Source: a bacterium (lineage in GTDB: Bacteria > Elusimicrobiota > Elusimicrobia > UBA1565 > UBA9628). Taken from it: DNA of 64,000 nt. Where the stretch lies: NCBI GenBank assembly GCA_021796015.1, contig JAJYOT010000002.1, positions 1 through 64,000 on the forward strand, written 5' to 3'. Positions 42,899 through 51,485 of this stretch are shown here, one piece after another. Both the position numbers and the translations under genes were made by a program. Each line of letters opens with the position of its first letter. Positions within the stretch are counted from its first letter, which is position 1. Below the pieces are notes generated by a model that saw only the letters and a program-made list of their open reading frames with translations, was not told the DNA's origin and did no database searches.

Positions 42899-44003
42899 TT
42901 CATCCTCAGCAACTCCTCAGCCTATTTGGGGCATTAAAGAAAAACAAAAAGTCGAGGAAAGGTTAAGCCACGCCTCTCTGGGCGGATGTTTGGCTCTTTC
43001 AGATTTGCTTAAAACCTCGGTGAGAACCGTGCGCCATGGAATCCTTGAAGCGAATTCTTCTTCTTCATTACCCCTCGGCTTTTTTCCATCGCATGAACTC
43101 GTCTATAGCGTTTCCGTCTTTATTCAAGGCGACCTCAATGGAATCGCGACTTTCGGATATTCCCAATCCCAAGCCAAACCTCTTCTGGATTCCATTCTAG
43201 CGGCCAACGGTCTTGCTGGAAACATCAACAACGACGCGATGAGAAAATCTATTTTAGAAGAGGCGACCAATATATTCGTCAATGCGCTTTTAAAAGATTT
43301 TGGGGCTTTATTTAGAATGGAGTCCTATTCTTCCGTTCCGATCTTGGAAGTCCTTGAATGGCAAAAAAGCTGGGAAAAACTCTTGCGGATTCAAAGTTTC
43401 GATAAAAAAGGGACCATCCTGTATTCCGATCTTTCATGGGGACTTTCCCAAAAATTCGGTTACTTTCTATTCTCTCTTTCCCATGACGCTTCAGAGAATT
43501 TAAGGTTTTGGGCGCAGGAAGGGAAATCCGCCTTGGTGCCTGTCTCTATTGGCAGTCTTGAAATCGCGACATCCCCCACGGTGCTTCGGGCCAGCGATCT
43601 CGGTTCTTGCGTGGCGGCAATGGTTTACGATCCCACCCAAAAAAAAGGAGGAATGGCCCACGTCATGCTCGCCCAAAACCCCTCCAAAGACGCCGTCATC
43701 CTCAGGCCTGGAAAATACGCCGATACCGCCATTCCAGCGCTGGTCAATCAAATTCGGGCCAAAGGAAAATTGTCCGCTTTTATCGCGGGGGGAGCGTCCA
43801 TGCCGATGGCCAGTTCCGTCATCAATGGAACCATCGGCCCCTCCAATGCCGAGGTATTAAAATCGGAAATTCGGAAGGCGGGAATTTTTTTAGTCGGAGA
43901 AGAGATAGGCGGTTCGCAAGCGCGAACTGTCGAACTCTTAACTAACACCGGAGAAGTGCGCATCACTCAAGGCTCTAATCAACGCATAAAAAAGCTAATA
44001 TAA
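42867..44003 (+). CDS. CheC-CheD fusion protein (phosphatase-like plus receptor deamidase)
   Basis: 378 residues from ATG 42867, which lies within the end of the FtsA-like gene. A TTG at 42891 with GAGG seven bases upstream is an alternative. The N-terminal half is CheC-like (GDLNGIATFGYSQSQAKPLL, then ILEEATNIFVNALLKDFGAL, the single ExxN helix). The C-terminal half is CheD (LRASDLGSCVAAMVYDPTQK, KKGGMAHVMLAQNP, EIGGSQARTVELL), with Cys, His and Thr in the catalytic positions of CheD deamidases. CheC and CheD normally form a complex, so fusion should lock them in 1:1 ratio. The fused CheC could dephosphorylate the CheY-like receivers. Confidence 0.85.
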   Translation: MAQKSRSSLNNSSSATPQPIWGIKEKQKVEERLSHASLGGCLALSDLLKTSVRTVRHGILEANSSSSLPLGFFPSHELVYSVSVFIQGDLNGIATFGYSQSQAKPLLDSILAANGLAGNINNDAMRKSILEEATNIFVNALLKDFGALFRMESYSSVPILEVLEWQKSWEKLLRIQSFDKKGTILYSDLSWGLSQKFGYFLFSLSHDASENLRFWAQEGKSALVPVSIGSLEIATSPTVLRASDLGSCVAAMVYDPTQKKGGMAHVMLAQNPSKDAVILRPGKYADTAIPALVNQIRAKGKLSAFIAGGASMPMASSVINGTIGPSNAEVLKSEIRKAGIFLVGEEIGGSQARTVELLTNTGEVRITQGSNQRIKKLI

Positions 44004-44033
44004 ATAAAATATAGAAATGGGGGAAAGAACTAA

Positions 44034-45623
44034 ATGAAAAGTGTTCTCTTAAAAAGAATTATGCTCGGGGTTTTCGGACTCATGGCTTTTATCATTTTTG
44101 TTTTAGGCTTTAACACCATGATGTCCATGAAGGTCAAATCCGTCGTCCAAGACATGGATCGCGTCATGGTTCTTAGAACGGAAGTAAGTACTCTCATCAA
44201 CCAAGTCACTTCTTTCCCCATGAGCTGGATTAACGACAAGGAAAAAGTCGATCCTCAGGTTCAAGATATATCAAAAATAATCTCCGATTTAATGAATCAC
44301 TACCAAGGGAACATGAACGTTCTTCCCAAGCTCAAAGAAATGAATCGGCTTTTCCAAAATTTCCAAACACAAGGCCAAGCGATCGCCGAAGCTTATTCAA
44401 AATCTGAAACCAACATCGGAAGCAGCTATGCCGACAATCAAAAAACGACCGATCAGCTGTCTCAAACTTCCAGCGATCTCATCACGATCTTTGACCAGGA
44501 AACGGCCAAAGCCATTAACAGAGGGATCTACGCTTCAGCGGCGGCTTTGATTCTGGTTATTCTTATTGTCACTCTCCCTACTTATTTTTTCACGACCGCG
44601 ACCGTTCAACAAATCAAGGAGCTCATCCAATTCGGCAACGAGCTTGGAGAAGGCGACTTAACGAAGGAAATCGCAATTTCTCGAGACGACGAGTTAGGGC
44701 TCTTAGGCCGATGTTTTAATGATTTCACCCATAAACTCGGAAGCGTGGTCGCAAAGCTTGTCGACGCCGTCTCCCTTTTGTCTCGCTCGGCCCAAGGCAT
44801 GGGACAATCGGCCACGACCATTAAAGACAGCGCGATTAAACAATCTAATCAAAGCGCACAAGTCGCAAAAGCCTTGGTCGAACTCAATAAAACCGTCGCT
44901 GAAGTCGCCCGGAATTCTCAAAGAGCGGCGGAATCCGCTCAACAAGCGGCTACGGAAGCCCGCTCGGGAGGAGAAATCGTCGATCAGACAGTGCATGGAA
45001 TGCAACTCATCAGCCAAACCATGCAAGCTTCCACCCAAGTGGTTCACACCTTGGGAAAATCCTCGGATCAAATTGGGGCAATTATCAAGGTCATTGAAGA
45101 CATCGCGGATCAAACCAACCTTTTGGCCCTTAACGCAGCCATTGAAGCCGCCCGGGCCGGAGAACAGGGACGCGGTTTTGCCGTCGTCGCCGATGAAGTG
45201 AGAAAACTCGCCGAAAGAATTACTCAAGAGACTAAAGAAATTTCCCAAATGATCGGGAAGATTCAGGCCGACACTAAGGGCGCGGTCAAAGCGATGGAAG
45301 AAGGCGGTCTTGAAGTGACCAAGGGAGTGGAACTCGCCAATAAAGCGGGTGAGGCCCTCAAGCGCATCGTCCTTGTCGTTGGACAAATGACGGATATGGT
45401 CAGCCAAATTGCGGCCGCAGCCGAAGAGCACTCGGCAACAACCGAAGAAATATCCGCCTCCGTTGAACTCGTCACCAGCCTCAGCCAAAGTTTCGTGGAA
45501 GACGCCCAAAAAACCTATTCATCTTCTCTTGAACTTCAAGAAATGTCTGATACGCTCAATAACATCATCAAGACCTTTAAACTCAGAGGACAAGCTGGAG
45601 AAATGGAAACTGCGCGCGGTTAA
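44034..45623 (+). CDS. Methyl-accepting chemotaxis protein
   Basis: A 529-residue transmembrane receptor; GGGGGAAAG lies upstream of the ATG. First helix [17 protein letters not shown], a periplasmic sensor of about residues 30-160 of unknown ligand type, second helix [18 protein letters not shown], then a HAMP region and the cytoplasmic signalling hairpin. The tip is [20 protein letters not shown] followed by [16 protein letters not shown], fully conserved. Glutamine/glutamate pairs around it are sites for CheR and CheB/CheD. No C-terminal CheR-tethering pentapeptide is present. It is the only receptor in this cluster. Confidence 0.92.
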   Translation: MKSVLLKRIMLGVFGLMAFIIFVLGFNTMMSMKVKSVVQDMDRVMVLRTEVSTLINQVTSFPMSWINDKEKVDPQVQDISKIISDLMNHYQGNMNVLPKLKEMNRLFQNFQTQGQAIAEAYSKSETNIGSSYADNQKTTDQLSQTSSDLITIFDQETAKAINRGIYASAAALILVILIVTLPTYFFTTATVQQIKELIQFGNELGEGDLTKEIAISRDDELGLLGRCFNDFTHKLGSVVAKLVDAVSLLSRSAQGMGQSATTIKDSAIKQSNQSAQVAKALVELNKTVAEVARNSQRAAESAQQAATEARSGGEIVDQTVHGMQLISQTMQASTQVVHTLGKSSDQIGAIIKVIEDIADQTNLLALNAAIEAARAGEQGRGFAVVADEVRKLAERITQETKEISQMIGKIQADTKGAVKAMEEGGLEVTKGVELANKAGEALKRIVLVVGQMTDMVSQIAAAAEEHSATTEEISASVELVTSLSQSFVEDAQKTYSSSLELQEMSDTLNNIIKTFKLRGQAGEMETARG

Positions 45624-45640
45624 ACGCTCAGGGCCGTCCT

Positions 45641-46477
45641 ATGGCGACTTCAAGCCAGGATTCTTCAGAGCAAATTCTCCTACGGATTTTAGGGCGCCTT
45701 CAAAATAAACGCGGGCTTGATTTTAGGGAATACCGTTCCACCTTTATCCAACGACGAATTCAATCGCGCTTTCTCTCTGTTAAATTAAAAGAAAATGATT
45801 ACGCCGCTTACGAGTCATACTTAACGGCTCATCCCGAGGAATGGGACATTCTCTTTGACACCCTCACCATCAATGTCACCGAGTTTTTTCGTGATCCGCC
45901 TATTTGGGACTACATTGAAAAAAATATTTTTAGGCCGCTTTTCTCACGTCCTCACCCTTTAACGATTTGGTCGGCCGGATGCTCTATTGGAGAAGAGCCT
46001 TACAGCTTGGCAATTTTGGCCTATGAGATGAGTCTTTTAAGCACAAACCCGCCGCCCATCACGATTTACGCTTCTGACGTGGACCCCATTGCCTTGGCTA
46101 AAGCCAAGGCCGGAATTTATCCCGAGAAATCAGTTCTATCCCTTTCCAGTAAACGCGTTAATTTATTTTTTACTCAAGAAAAAAATGGGAGTTATAAAAT
46201 CTCACCCAAAATAGCCGCGATGGTCCGTTTTCGCGAACACAGCTATATTAACGAGCCTTTTCTCACCAACTGCCAAGTTATCTTGTGCCGGAACTCCATG
46301 ATTTATTTAGCGCAAGAAGCCAAAGACAAGGCTTTGCATAATTTTCATAAAGCTCTCGAAGTGGGGGGCCTTTTAATTCTAGGGGCGTCGGAAGTCCTGG
46401 TTGGAAACACCTATGATCGCTTATTTGATACATCAGGAATTCACCCGGGAGTGCTCAGAAAAGCAGGGCCCACGTAA
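45641..46477 (+). CDS. cheR: Chemoreceptor glutamate methyltransferase CheR
   Basis: A 278-residue CheR. The N-terminal all-helical domain contains RSTFIQRRIQSRF, the SAM site is WSAGCSIGEEPYSLAIL, then ASDVDPIALAKAKAGIY and the C-terminal CRNSMIYLAQEAKDKAL. It methylates receptor glutamates and forms the adaptation pair with CheB directly after it. It starts 17 bases after the MCP gene stop. Confidence 0.95.
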   Translation: MATSSQDSSEQILLRILGRLQNKRGLDFREYRSTFIQRRIQSRFLSVKLKENDYAAYESYLTAHPEEWDILFDTLTINVTEFFRDPPIWDYIEKNIFRPLFSRPHPLTIWSAGCSIGEEPYSLAILAYEMSLLSTNPPPITIYASDVDPIALAKAKAGIYPEKSVLSLSSKRVNLFFTQEKNGSYKISPKIAAMVRFREHSYINEPFLTNCQVILCRNSMIYLAQEAKDKALHNFHKALEVGGLLILGASEVLVGNTYDRLFDTSGIHPGVLRKAGPT

Positions 46478-46529
46478 TGTATAATATCGAAATCAAAAAG
46501 GATTTTTGTATCTCGCTTAGATAATCGCC

Positions 46530-47636
46530 ATGGGTCCAGAGGGTCTAGAAACTTCCCCACGAGTGGCTAATCAACCATCAAACGAAATTAGCCAGCCTCG
46601 AGTTGCGATCGCGACCGAAACGCAGGAGTTTCAAAATAAATTATCCCAAGCTCTTCAAAATTTAGGAATCTCGGTCGTCGCACGAATGAGTAGCAGTTCT
46701 GAAATCATGCCGATGATTCTTAAATATTCTCCGCAAGCAATCATTCTCGATTTTTTTCTAAAACCGCATGACGCTCTCTACATAACCGAACAAGTAATGA
46801 GGGAAAACCCCATCCCGATTCTTCTTTTTTTACCGTCTAATTACCCGACGTCATCGGAAGTTTTTCAAGAAGCCTCTCGAATTGGGGCCACAGTTCTTTA
46901 TTCAAAACCAGCCAGCGATTTATCTCTTGGCTGGCTACTTCCGGAATTAGGAGAAGCTATTTTCCGATTGGCCAAAAGTTCAAAAGAATCGCTTCTCTCC
47001 CAATATCAGAAGAATCGTTTCGGACATGCGCTGAGTCAAGCCGCCCTTCCATCTCAAAAGGCCTTGGGAATAGTGGGTTCTACCGGAGCCGTTGAGATAC
47101 TTAAAGACATCCTTCTTAAGCTTCCCAAGAATTTTAACGCAACCACTCTCGTCAGCCAGCACATGAGCGCCCCGGTATGGGACGGATTTAAGGATTTCTT
47201 ATCTAAAAGTCTTGGCAAACCCGTCGCCATGGCCAAAGGCGGAGAAATCTTAAGAGAAGGCAACGTGATTTTATCTCCGGTCCAGAAAACATTGATGTTT
47301 CAAAGAAGCTATATAGGAAAAATCGCCATTTTGGAAAATGCCCGAAAATTTAAGCCTGGACAAGTTCCGCTTCAGCCCAATCTGGATGAATTTCTGATCT
47401 CTCTTGCGGAAAATTTCAAAAGAAACGCTTTGGCCGTCATTTTATCCGGTATGGGACTGGACGGAACCGAAGGAGCCAAGGCCATTCTCGCCCAAGGTGG
47501 AAAGGTCTTGATTCAAGACCCCAAAACCGCCATTATTCCGTCCATGCCGGAAAACGCCATCCATGGAAACCCTCAAGCGATTGTTTGTAAGGCGGAACAA
47601 ATAAACGAAGAAATCGCGCAGTTTGCCAAGCAGTAA
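46530..47636 (+). CDS. cheB: Chemoreceptor methylesterase CheB
   Basis: A 368-residue CheB. The C-terminal catalytic domain has GIVGSTGAVEIL (serine near 184), LVSQHMSAPVWDGF (histidine near 211) and SGMGLDGTEGA (aspartate near 311), the CheB triad. The N-terminal receiver keeps the phosphoacceptor (IILDFFLKP) and late Lys (YSKPASD), but the usual Asp-Asp pair is VAIATETQEF, Thr-Glu. Metal binding and phosphorylation may thus be weakened. It may have its own -10 (TATAAT, 46480-46485). It is convergent with the next gene, 22 bases apart. Confidence 0.92.
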   Translation: MGPEGLETSPRVANQPSNEISQPRVAIATETQEFQNKLSQALQNLGISVVARMSSSSEIMPMILKYSPQAIILDFFLKPHDALYITEQVMRENPIPILLFLPSNYPTSSEVFQEASRIGATVLYSKPASDLSLGWLLPELGEAIFRLAKSSKESLLSQYQKNRFGHALSQAALPSQKALGIVGSTGAVEILKDILLKLPKNFNATTLVSQHMSAPVWDGFKDFLSKSLGKPVAMAKGGEILREGNVILSPVQKTLMFQRSYIGKIAILENARKFKPGQVPLQPNLDEFLISLAENFKRNALAVILSGMGLDGTEGAKAILAQGGKVLIQDPKTAIIPSMPENAIHGNPQAIVCKAEQINEEIAQFAKQ

Positions 47637-47658
47637 TACAAATAAAAATCCCAAAGGA

Positions 47659-48030
47659 TTAGGAGGGTTTCATCAACTTATCAATCGCGGCGTTGAGATT
47701 ATCCCATTCTGGAGGCTTCCCGACGTATTCACAGGCTTTCCATGCGGTATATTCATCATGAACCAATTTTTGATCCACCGCGCTGACAATAATGAACCGG
47801 GCATTAGGATCTATCTTTTTAATTTCCTTAATGGCTTCTAACCCCGAGCGGCCCGGCATATTGAGATCCATGGTTGTCAAATCAGGTTTTTTGGCTTGGT
47901 ACTGCTGAACTGCTTCCTCGGCGTTACCCGCCTCGGCGATCACTTCATGGCCTTTTCCTTCCAAAAAACCTTTAATATGCATTCGCGTAAAGACGGAATC
48001 ATCCACGACTAAGAATTTATATCCAGCCAT
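47659..48030 (-). CDS. cheY: CheY-like response regulator
   Basis: A 123-residue receiver with the acidic pair in FLVVDDSVFTR, Asp in LTTMDLNMPGRSG, Ser in IIVSAVD and Lys in YVGKPPEW. It is more CheY-like than the two MAWF receivers, and AAGGGAGG precedes its ATG. It lies 12 bases downstream of the REC-REC-CheC/X gene, so they form one minus-strand unit convergent to cheB. Confidence 0.9.
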   Translation of the reverse strand: MAGYKFLVVDDSVFTRMHIKGFLEGKGHEVIAEAGNAEEAVQQYQAKKPDLTTMDLNMPGRSGLEAIKEIKKIDPNARFIIVSAVDQKLVHDEYTAWKACEYVGKPPEWDNLNAAIDKLMKPS

Positions 48031-48042
48031 AAACGCCTCCCT

Positions 48043-49416
48043 TTACTTTTTCTTTGGAAGGATACGGTCAAGACAATCTTCCCGCACCATGAGTATCGTC
48101 TCGCAAGACGCATTCCATTCAAGACACGAAAAACGAATATGAGCGGCCAATATTTTTTTCGCGACATCGCTAATTTCAGAAGAAGCCTTGCGAATGGCTT
48201 CTTCAACCGAGGAATCAACCACTTCAGGAGGAGTGCTCATAACCGCATAGCCCAAGGCGTCAGCAAACGTATTTAAAAAATTAGTAATGATGATATTGGC
48301 CCATTCCAGAATCATGAGTTTAATGGCGCTGTCTTTATCCGTCAAACTTGAAAAATGGGCTTCCAGCATTTTTTGCGCCATTTTCACGAATTGATCATGG
48401 GGAGCCCCAAAAAGCCCAATAACAGGAACATCCGTAGATACAGACATCTGAACAAAAACGATATCCTTGACTTCCGGAGGAAAAGCCTGCATATCATAAG
48501 ATGTTCTTTCATAGACATCCATTCCAGTCATGACCCACTTTGACTGAGATAAAACATTGAGGGCTTCCACACATTTTTCCGTCGCGGGTTTGAGCATATC
48601 ACGAAAATCATTCCAGCCCGTATGGTTTCCGTTGCCATTGACGGGAGGGGGAGGCGGAACAATTTTTGAGGATTTAAACGCTGCGACATCGGTCTTAGCC
48701 AAAGCTTCCGTGATCTTTTGAAGCGTCACCGGTTTATTGACGATGGTCCTAGCTCCGATGGACATTAACTCCTGGGTAATTTGATCTTGGGAAACGGCGC
48801 TGATGATAATGACGTTGGCCTTGGGATTAGAAGTCATGACGCTTTTTAGAACGTCAATGCCGGACCCTCCCGGCATGACTAAATCCAAGGTCATAAGATC
48901 CGGCTTTAAATCTTGATAGGCTTTGATTCCGCTCGGCACATCCACGGCTTCGCCAATGACCTCGCACCCCGCTTTTTCAAGAAAATCTCGAACCAAAACC
49001 CGCATCATCATGGAGTCATCCACAACCAAGGCCTTGGGCTTGGCTCCGGAGACGGCTTCCAGACGCCCCTCAATGGCCGCTTTGAGAGAATCTTTTCTGA
49101 CCGGCTTATAAATGACGGATGCGGCTCCCGCTCTAAGAGCCTTTTCGACCACCGGTTCTTGCCCGAAATCAGTAACGATTAAAATTTTAGTTTGATGCTT
49201 TTGAGGCGAAATCGCCTCTAAGACGTTTATTCCCGATTCTTCCGGCATGATGATATCGAGAGTCATTAAATCCGGCTTATGTTCATTGAAAGCCGCGATG
49301 GCTTCTTTAGCGCTGGCCGCTTCCACAATTTTTTCAAAACCTTCGTTTTGGAGAAGCTCTTTAAGATAGGTGCGAACCAGACGAGAATTGTCAACTATTA
49401 GCGCCGTTTTACTCAT
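48043..49416 (-). CDS. Tandem receiver protein fused to a CheC/CheX-like phosphatase domain
   Basis: 457 residues. REC1 (about 1-120) has LIVDNSRLVRTYL (Asp-Asn, not Asp-Asp), Asp in LMTLDIIMPEESG and Lys in VIYKPVRKD. REC2 (about 128-245) is ALVVDDSMMMRVLV, LMTLDLVMPGGSG, and TIVNKPVTLQK. After a Pro/Gly/Asn linker comes a C-terminal domain of about 185 residues with LILEWANIIITNFL-type sequence (IKLMILEWANIIITNFLNTF), the ExxN helix of CheC/CheX phosphatases. It could dephosphorylate its own receivers or the CheY partners. It is alone behind a strong promoter. Confidence 0.8.
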   Translation of the reverse strand: MSKTALIVDNSRLVRTYLKELLQNEGFEKIVEAASAKEAIAAFNEHKPDLMTLDIIMPEESGINVLEAISPQKHQTKILIVTDFGQEPVVEKALRAGAASVIYKPVRKDSLKAAIEGRLEAVSGAKPKALVVDDSMMMRVLVRDFLEKAGCEVIGEAVDVPSGIKAYQDLKPDLMTLDLVMPGGSGIDVLKSVMTSNPKANVIIISAVSQDQITQELMSIGARTIVNKPVTLQKITEALAKTDVAAFKSSKIVPPPPPVNGNGNHTGWNDFRDMLKPATEKCVEALNVLSQSKWVMTGMDVYERTSYDMQAFPPEVKDIVFVQMSVSTDVPVIGLFGAPHDQFVKMAQKMLEAHFSSLTDKDSAIKLMILEWANIIITNFLNTFADALGYAVMSTPPEVVDSSVEEAIRKASSEISDVAKKILAAHIRFSCLEWNASCETILMVREDCLDRILPKKK

Positions 49417-49434
49417 AATATTCTACTCTTGAAA

Positions 49435-49463
49435 AGTATAACACAGAGAGAAGCCTTTGTCTA
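49435..49463 (-). promoter_or_regulatory. Promoter of the REC-REC-CheC/X - cheY unit
   Basis: On the minus strand: TAGACA (49458-49463), a 17-base spacer and TATACT (49435-49440), 18 bases before the start codon. The -35 overlaps the prfB stop codon, so this promoter sits right at the end of the prfB operon. Confidence 0.8.
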
Positions 49464-50594
49464 GGCCTCCTCCATTTCCGTTTTTCGCGGCGGGCGTCCG
49501 GCCGCAAGCCAGGAAAGATAGGCCTCAATAAACGGATCAAGATCGCCGTCCATGACATTTTGGATTTGAGAAGTTTGATACCCGGTTCTTAAATCCTTGA
49601 CCAGTTGGTACGGCATAAACACATAACTGCGAATTTGATGACCCCAGGCGATGGAACCCATTTCGTCATAGCGTTTTTCGGCGCTTGAGCGTTTTTTGTC
49701 AAGCTCGATTTCATAGAGCTTGGCTTTCAACATTCTCATCGCGTTCAGCCGGTTTTGCATTTGACTTCGTTCCGTCTGACAACTGACGACAAGCCCCGTC
49801 GCAAGATGAATAAGCCTTACCGCCGTTTCAACCTTGTTCACGTTTTGGCCGCCGTGCCCGCCGGCTCGAAAAGTTTCAAGCCTTACATCAGAATCAGAGA
49901 CTTCGATTTCAATATCATCTTCGATATCGGCTAAAACATCCACCGAGGCAAAAGAAGTATGGCGGCGCTTATTCGCGTCAAATGGAGAAATACGCACTAA
50001 GCGATGAACCCCGATCTCTCCTTTTAAAAGCCCATAGGCATTGGTTCCACGGATAAAAGCGGTCAAACTCTTCATTCCCGCGCCTTCGCCTTTAAGAGAA
50101 TCCGTGACCTGCATCGTAAACCCGCGATTTTGCGCCCAGCGGGTGTACATCCGAATCAGCATTTCATTCCAGTCGCAAGCTTCAGTTCCGCCCGCGCCGG
50201 CGTGAAAGCTGATAATCGCATCAGAAGAATCGTGTTCTTCGGAAAGCTTTAAAGTCGCGTCTAAAAGATGAAACCGCCCTTCTAATTTTTTAAGATTTTC
50301 TTCGATTTCCAGAAACTCGGAAGAATCCTCCGCTTCATGGGCCAAATCCAAGTGAACCTCAAGGTCTTCCAACCCACGTCGAAGAGACAAAAATTCCTCA
50401 AGCTTTTTTTTAAGCTCGTTAAGTTCTTTTGATTTTTTTTTAGCGCGTCCGGAATCGGACCAAAAAGCGGGCTGAGAAGCTTCCGCCTCACGGTGAGAAA
50501 TCTCCGACTCTAATTTCCGAGGTTCGACTAGTTTTTCAAGATTAGAAAGCCATGTTTTAAGTTTTTCGACTTGACCTTTCGTTTCTTGAAACAT
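49461..50594 (-). CDS. prfB: Peptide chain release factor 2
   Basis: A 377-residue class I release factor. The GGQ loop is [20 protein letters not shown]. The anticodon-like SPF tripeptide ([17 protein letters not shown]) marks RF2, which reads UGA and UAA. The N-terminal domain is a long coiled coil. The reading frame is continuous: the position where many prfB genes have a CTTTGAC autoregulatory frameshift reads AATCTTGAA without the extra base, so that control is absent. It ends the secA-lnt-HDAC-prfB unit, with 20 bases from the preceding gene. Confidence 0.95.
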   Translation of the reverse strand: MFQETKGQVEKLKTWLSNLEKLVEPRKLESEISHREAEASQPAFWSDSGRAKKKSKELNELKKKLEEFLSLRRGLEDLEVHLDLAHEAEDSSEFLEIEENLKKLEGRFHLLDATLKLSEEHDSSDAIISFHAGAGGTEACDWNEMLIRMYTRWAQNRGFTMQVTDSLKGEGAGMKSLTAFIRGTNAYGLLKGEIGVHRLVRISPFDANKRRHTSFASVDVLADIEDDIEIEVSDSDVRLETFRAGGHGGQNVNKVETAVRLIHLATGLVVSCQTERSQMQNRLNAMRMLKAKLYEIELDKKRSSAEKRYDEMGSIAWGHQIRSYVFMPYQLVKDLRTGYQTSQIQNVMDGDLDPFIEAYLSWLAAGRPPRKTEMEEA

Positions 50595-50614
50595 GGTTTT
50601 ACCTTACGCGCTAG

Positions 50615-51484
50615 TCATTCTACAAAACATAAAAGGGTCTGGACATGAAGAGAAGCCGTCTCTTCGATTTCCCGGGAATAACCGCCGCCCAAGGTCACAG
50701 CCACGGGAACCTTGAATTTTCGGCAAAAATCGCGAACCATTAAGTCTCGCTTTAAAAGGCCTTCTTGCGAAAGGTTGAGAGAACCTAAAATATCTTTTTG
50801 ATAGCAGTCAACGCCCGCTTGATAGACAATGAATTCCGGCTGATGCGCAAAAACAGCCGGCAAATTTTTTTCTAATAAACTGAGATATTCTTCATCTCCG
50901 GTCCCGCGAGCGACAGGGATATCCAACGAACTTTTCTGTTTGATTTCCGGATAGATGTCTTCTTGATGGATTGAAAAAGTAAAGACCTTGGGAGTTTTCG
51001 AGAAAATTTGAGCCGTGCCGTTTCCCTGATGGACGTCCAAATCAATCACCGCCGCCCTTTGAATTTTGGCTTCTTTGAGCATCTTGAGTATTCCACAGGC
51101 GAGATCATTTAAGACGCAAAAGCCTTCCCCATGATCGGAAAATGCGTGGTGAGAGCCGCCGCCGATATGAAGCCCCGTTCCGCACTCCAGGGCATCACGG
51201 CAAGCGAGAATAGTTCCCGAGACGGAGAGTTGATGAGACTCAGAAACTTCCCGCGTAAACGGAAGTTCCATAAGCGTCTCATCTTGGAGAGTCATCCGAA
51301 TTGAGACCACTTTATCCACCCAATCTTCAGTATGAGCTAAAAGCAAATCTTCTCGAGAGGGCATTTCCGGCTCCACAAAGGGCAACCATTTTTTGAGCTT
51401 CTCCGCGGTTTCGGCAAATTTTTTCGTTGGAAACACATGCCCGCCCAAATCCACCACATAACGGGAAGAATAAACGAAGCGCAT
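50615..51484 (-). CDS. Histone deacetylase/acetoin utilisation family protein
   Basis: 289 residues from ATG 51484 (MRFVYSSRYVVDLGG), one base after the lnt stop; a longer frame overlapping lnt is not supported. The arginase-deacetylase fold motifs are present: HIGGGSHHAFSDHGEGFC with the catalytic His pair, VIDLDVHQGNGTAQIF with the zinc Asp-x-His, and TLGGGYSREIEE near the C-terminus. Bacterial members deacetylate proteins, polyamines or small molecules such as acetylated acetoin pathway enzymes. The acs gene elsewhere in the window is a known type of target but is not linked. Confidence 0.88.
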   Translation of the reverse strand: MRFVYSSRYVVDLGGHVFPTKKFAETAEKLKKWLPFVEPEMPSREDLLLAHTEDWVDKVVSIRMTLQDETLMELPFTREVSESHQLSVSGTILACRDALECGTGLHIGGGSHHAFSDHGEGFCVLNDLACGILKMLKEAKIQRAAVIDLDVHQGNGTAQIFSKTPKVFTFSIHQEDIYPEIKQKSSLDIPVARGTGDEEYLSLLEKNLPAVFAHQPEFIVYQAGVDCYQKDILGSLNLSQEGLLKRDLMVRDFCRKFKVPVAVTLGGGYSREIEETASLHVQTLLCFVE

Positions 51485-51485
51485 A

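Noticed and set aside
44703..45509. Antisense open frame of 268 codons across the MCP gene
   Set aside because: The repetitive coiled-coil codons of the signalling domain create it; the plus-strand MCP is beyond doubt.
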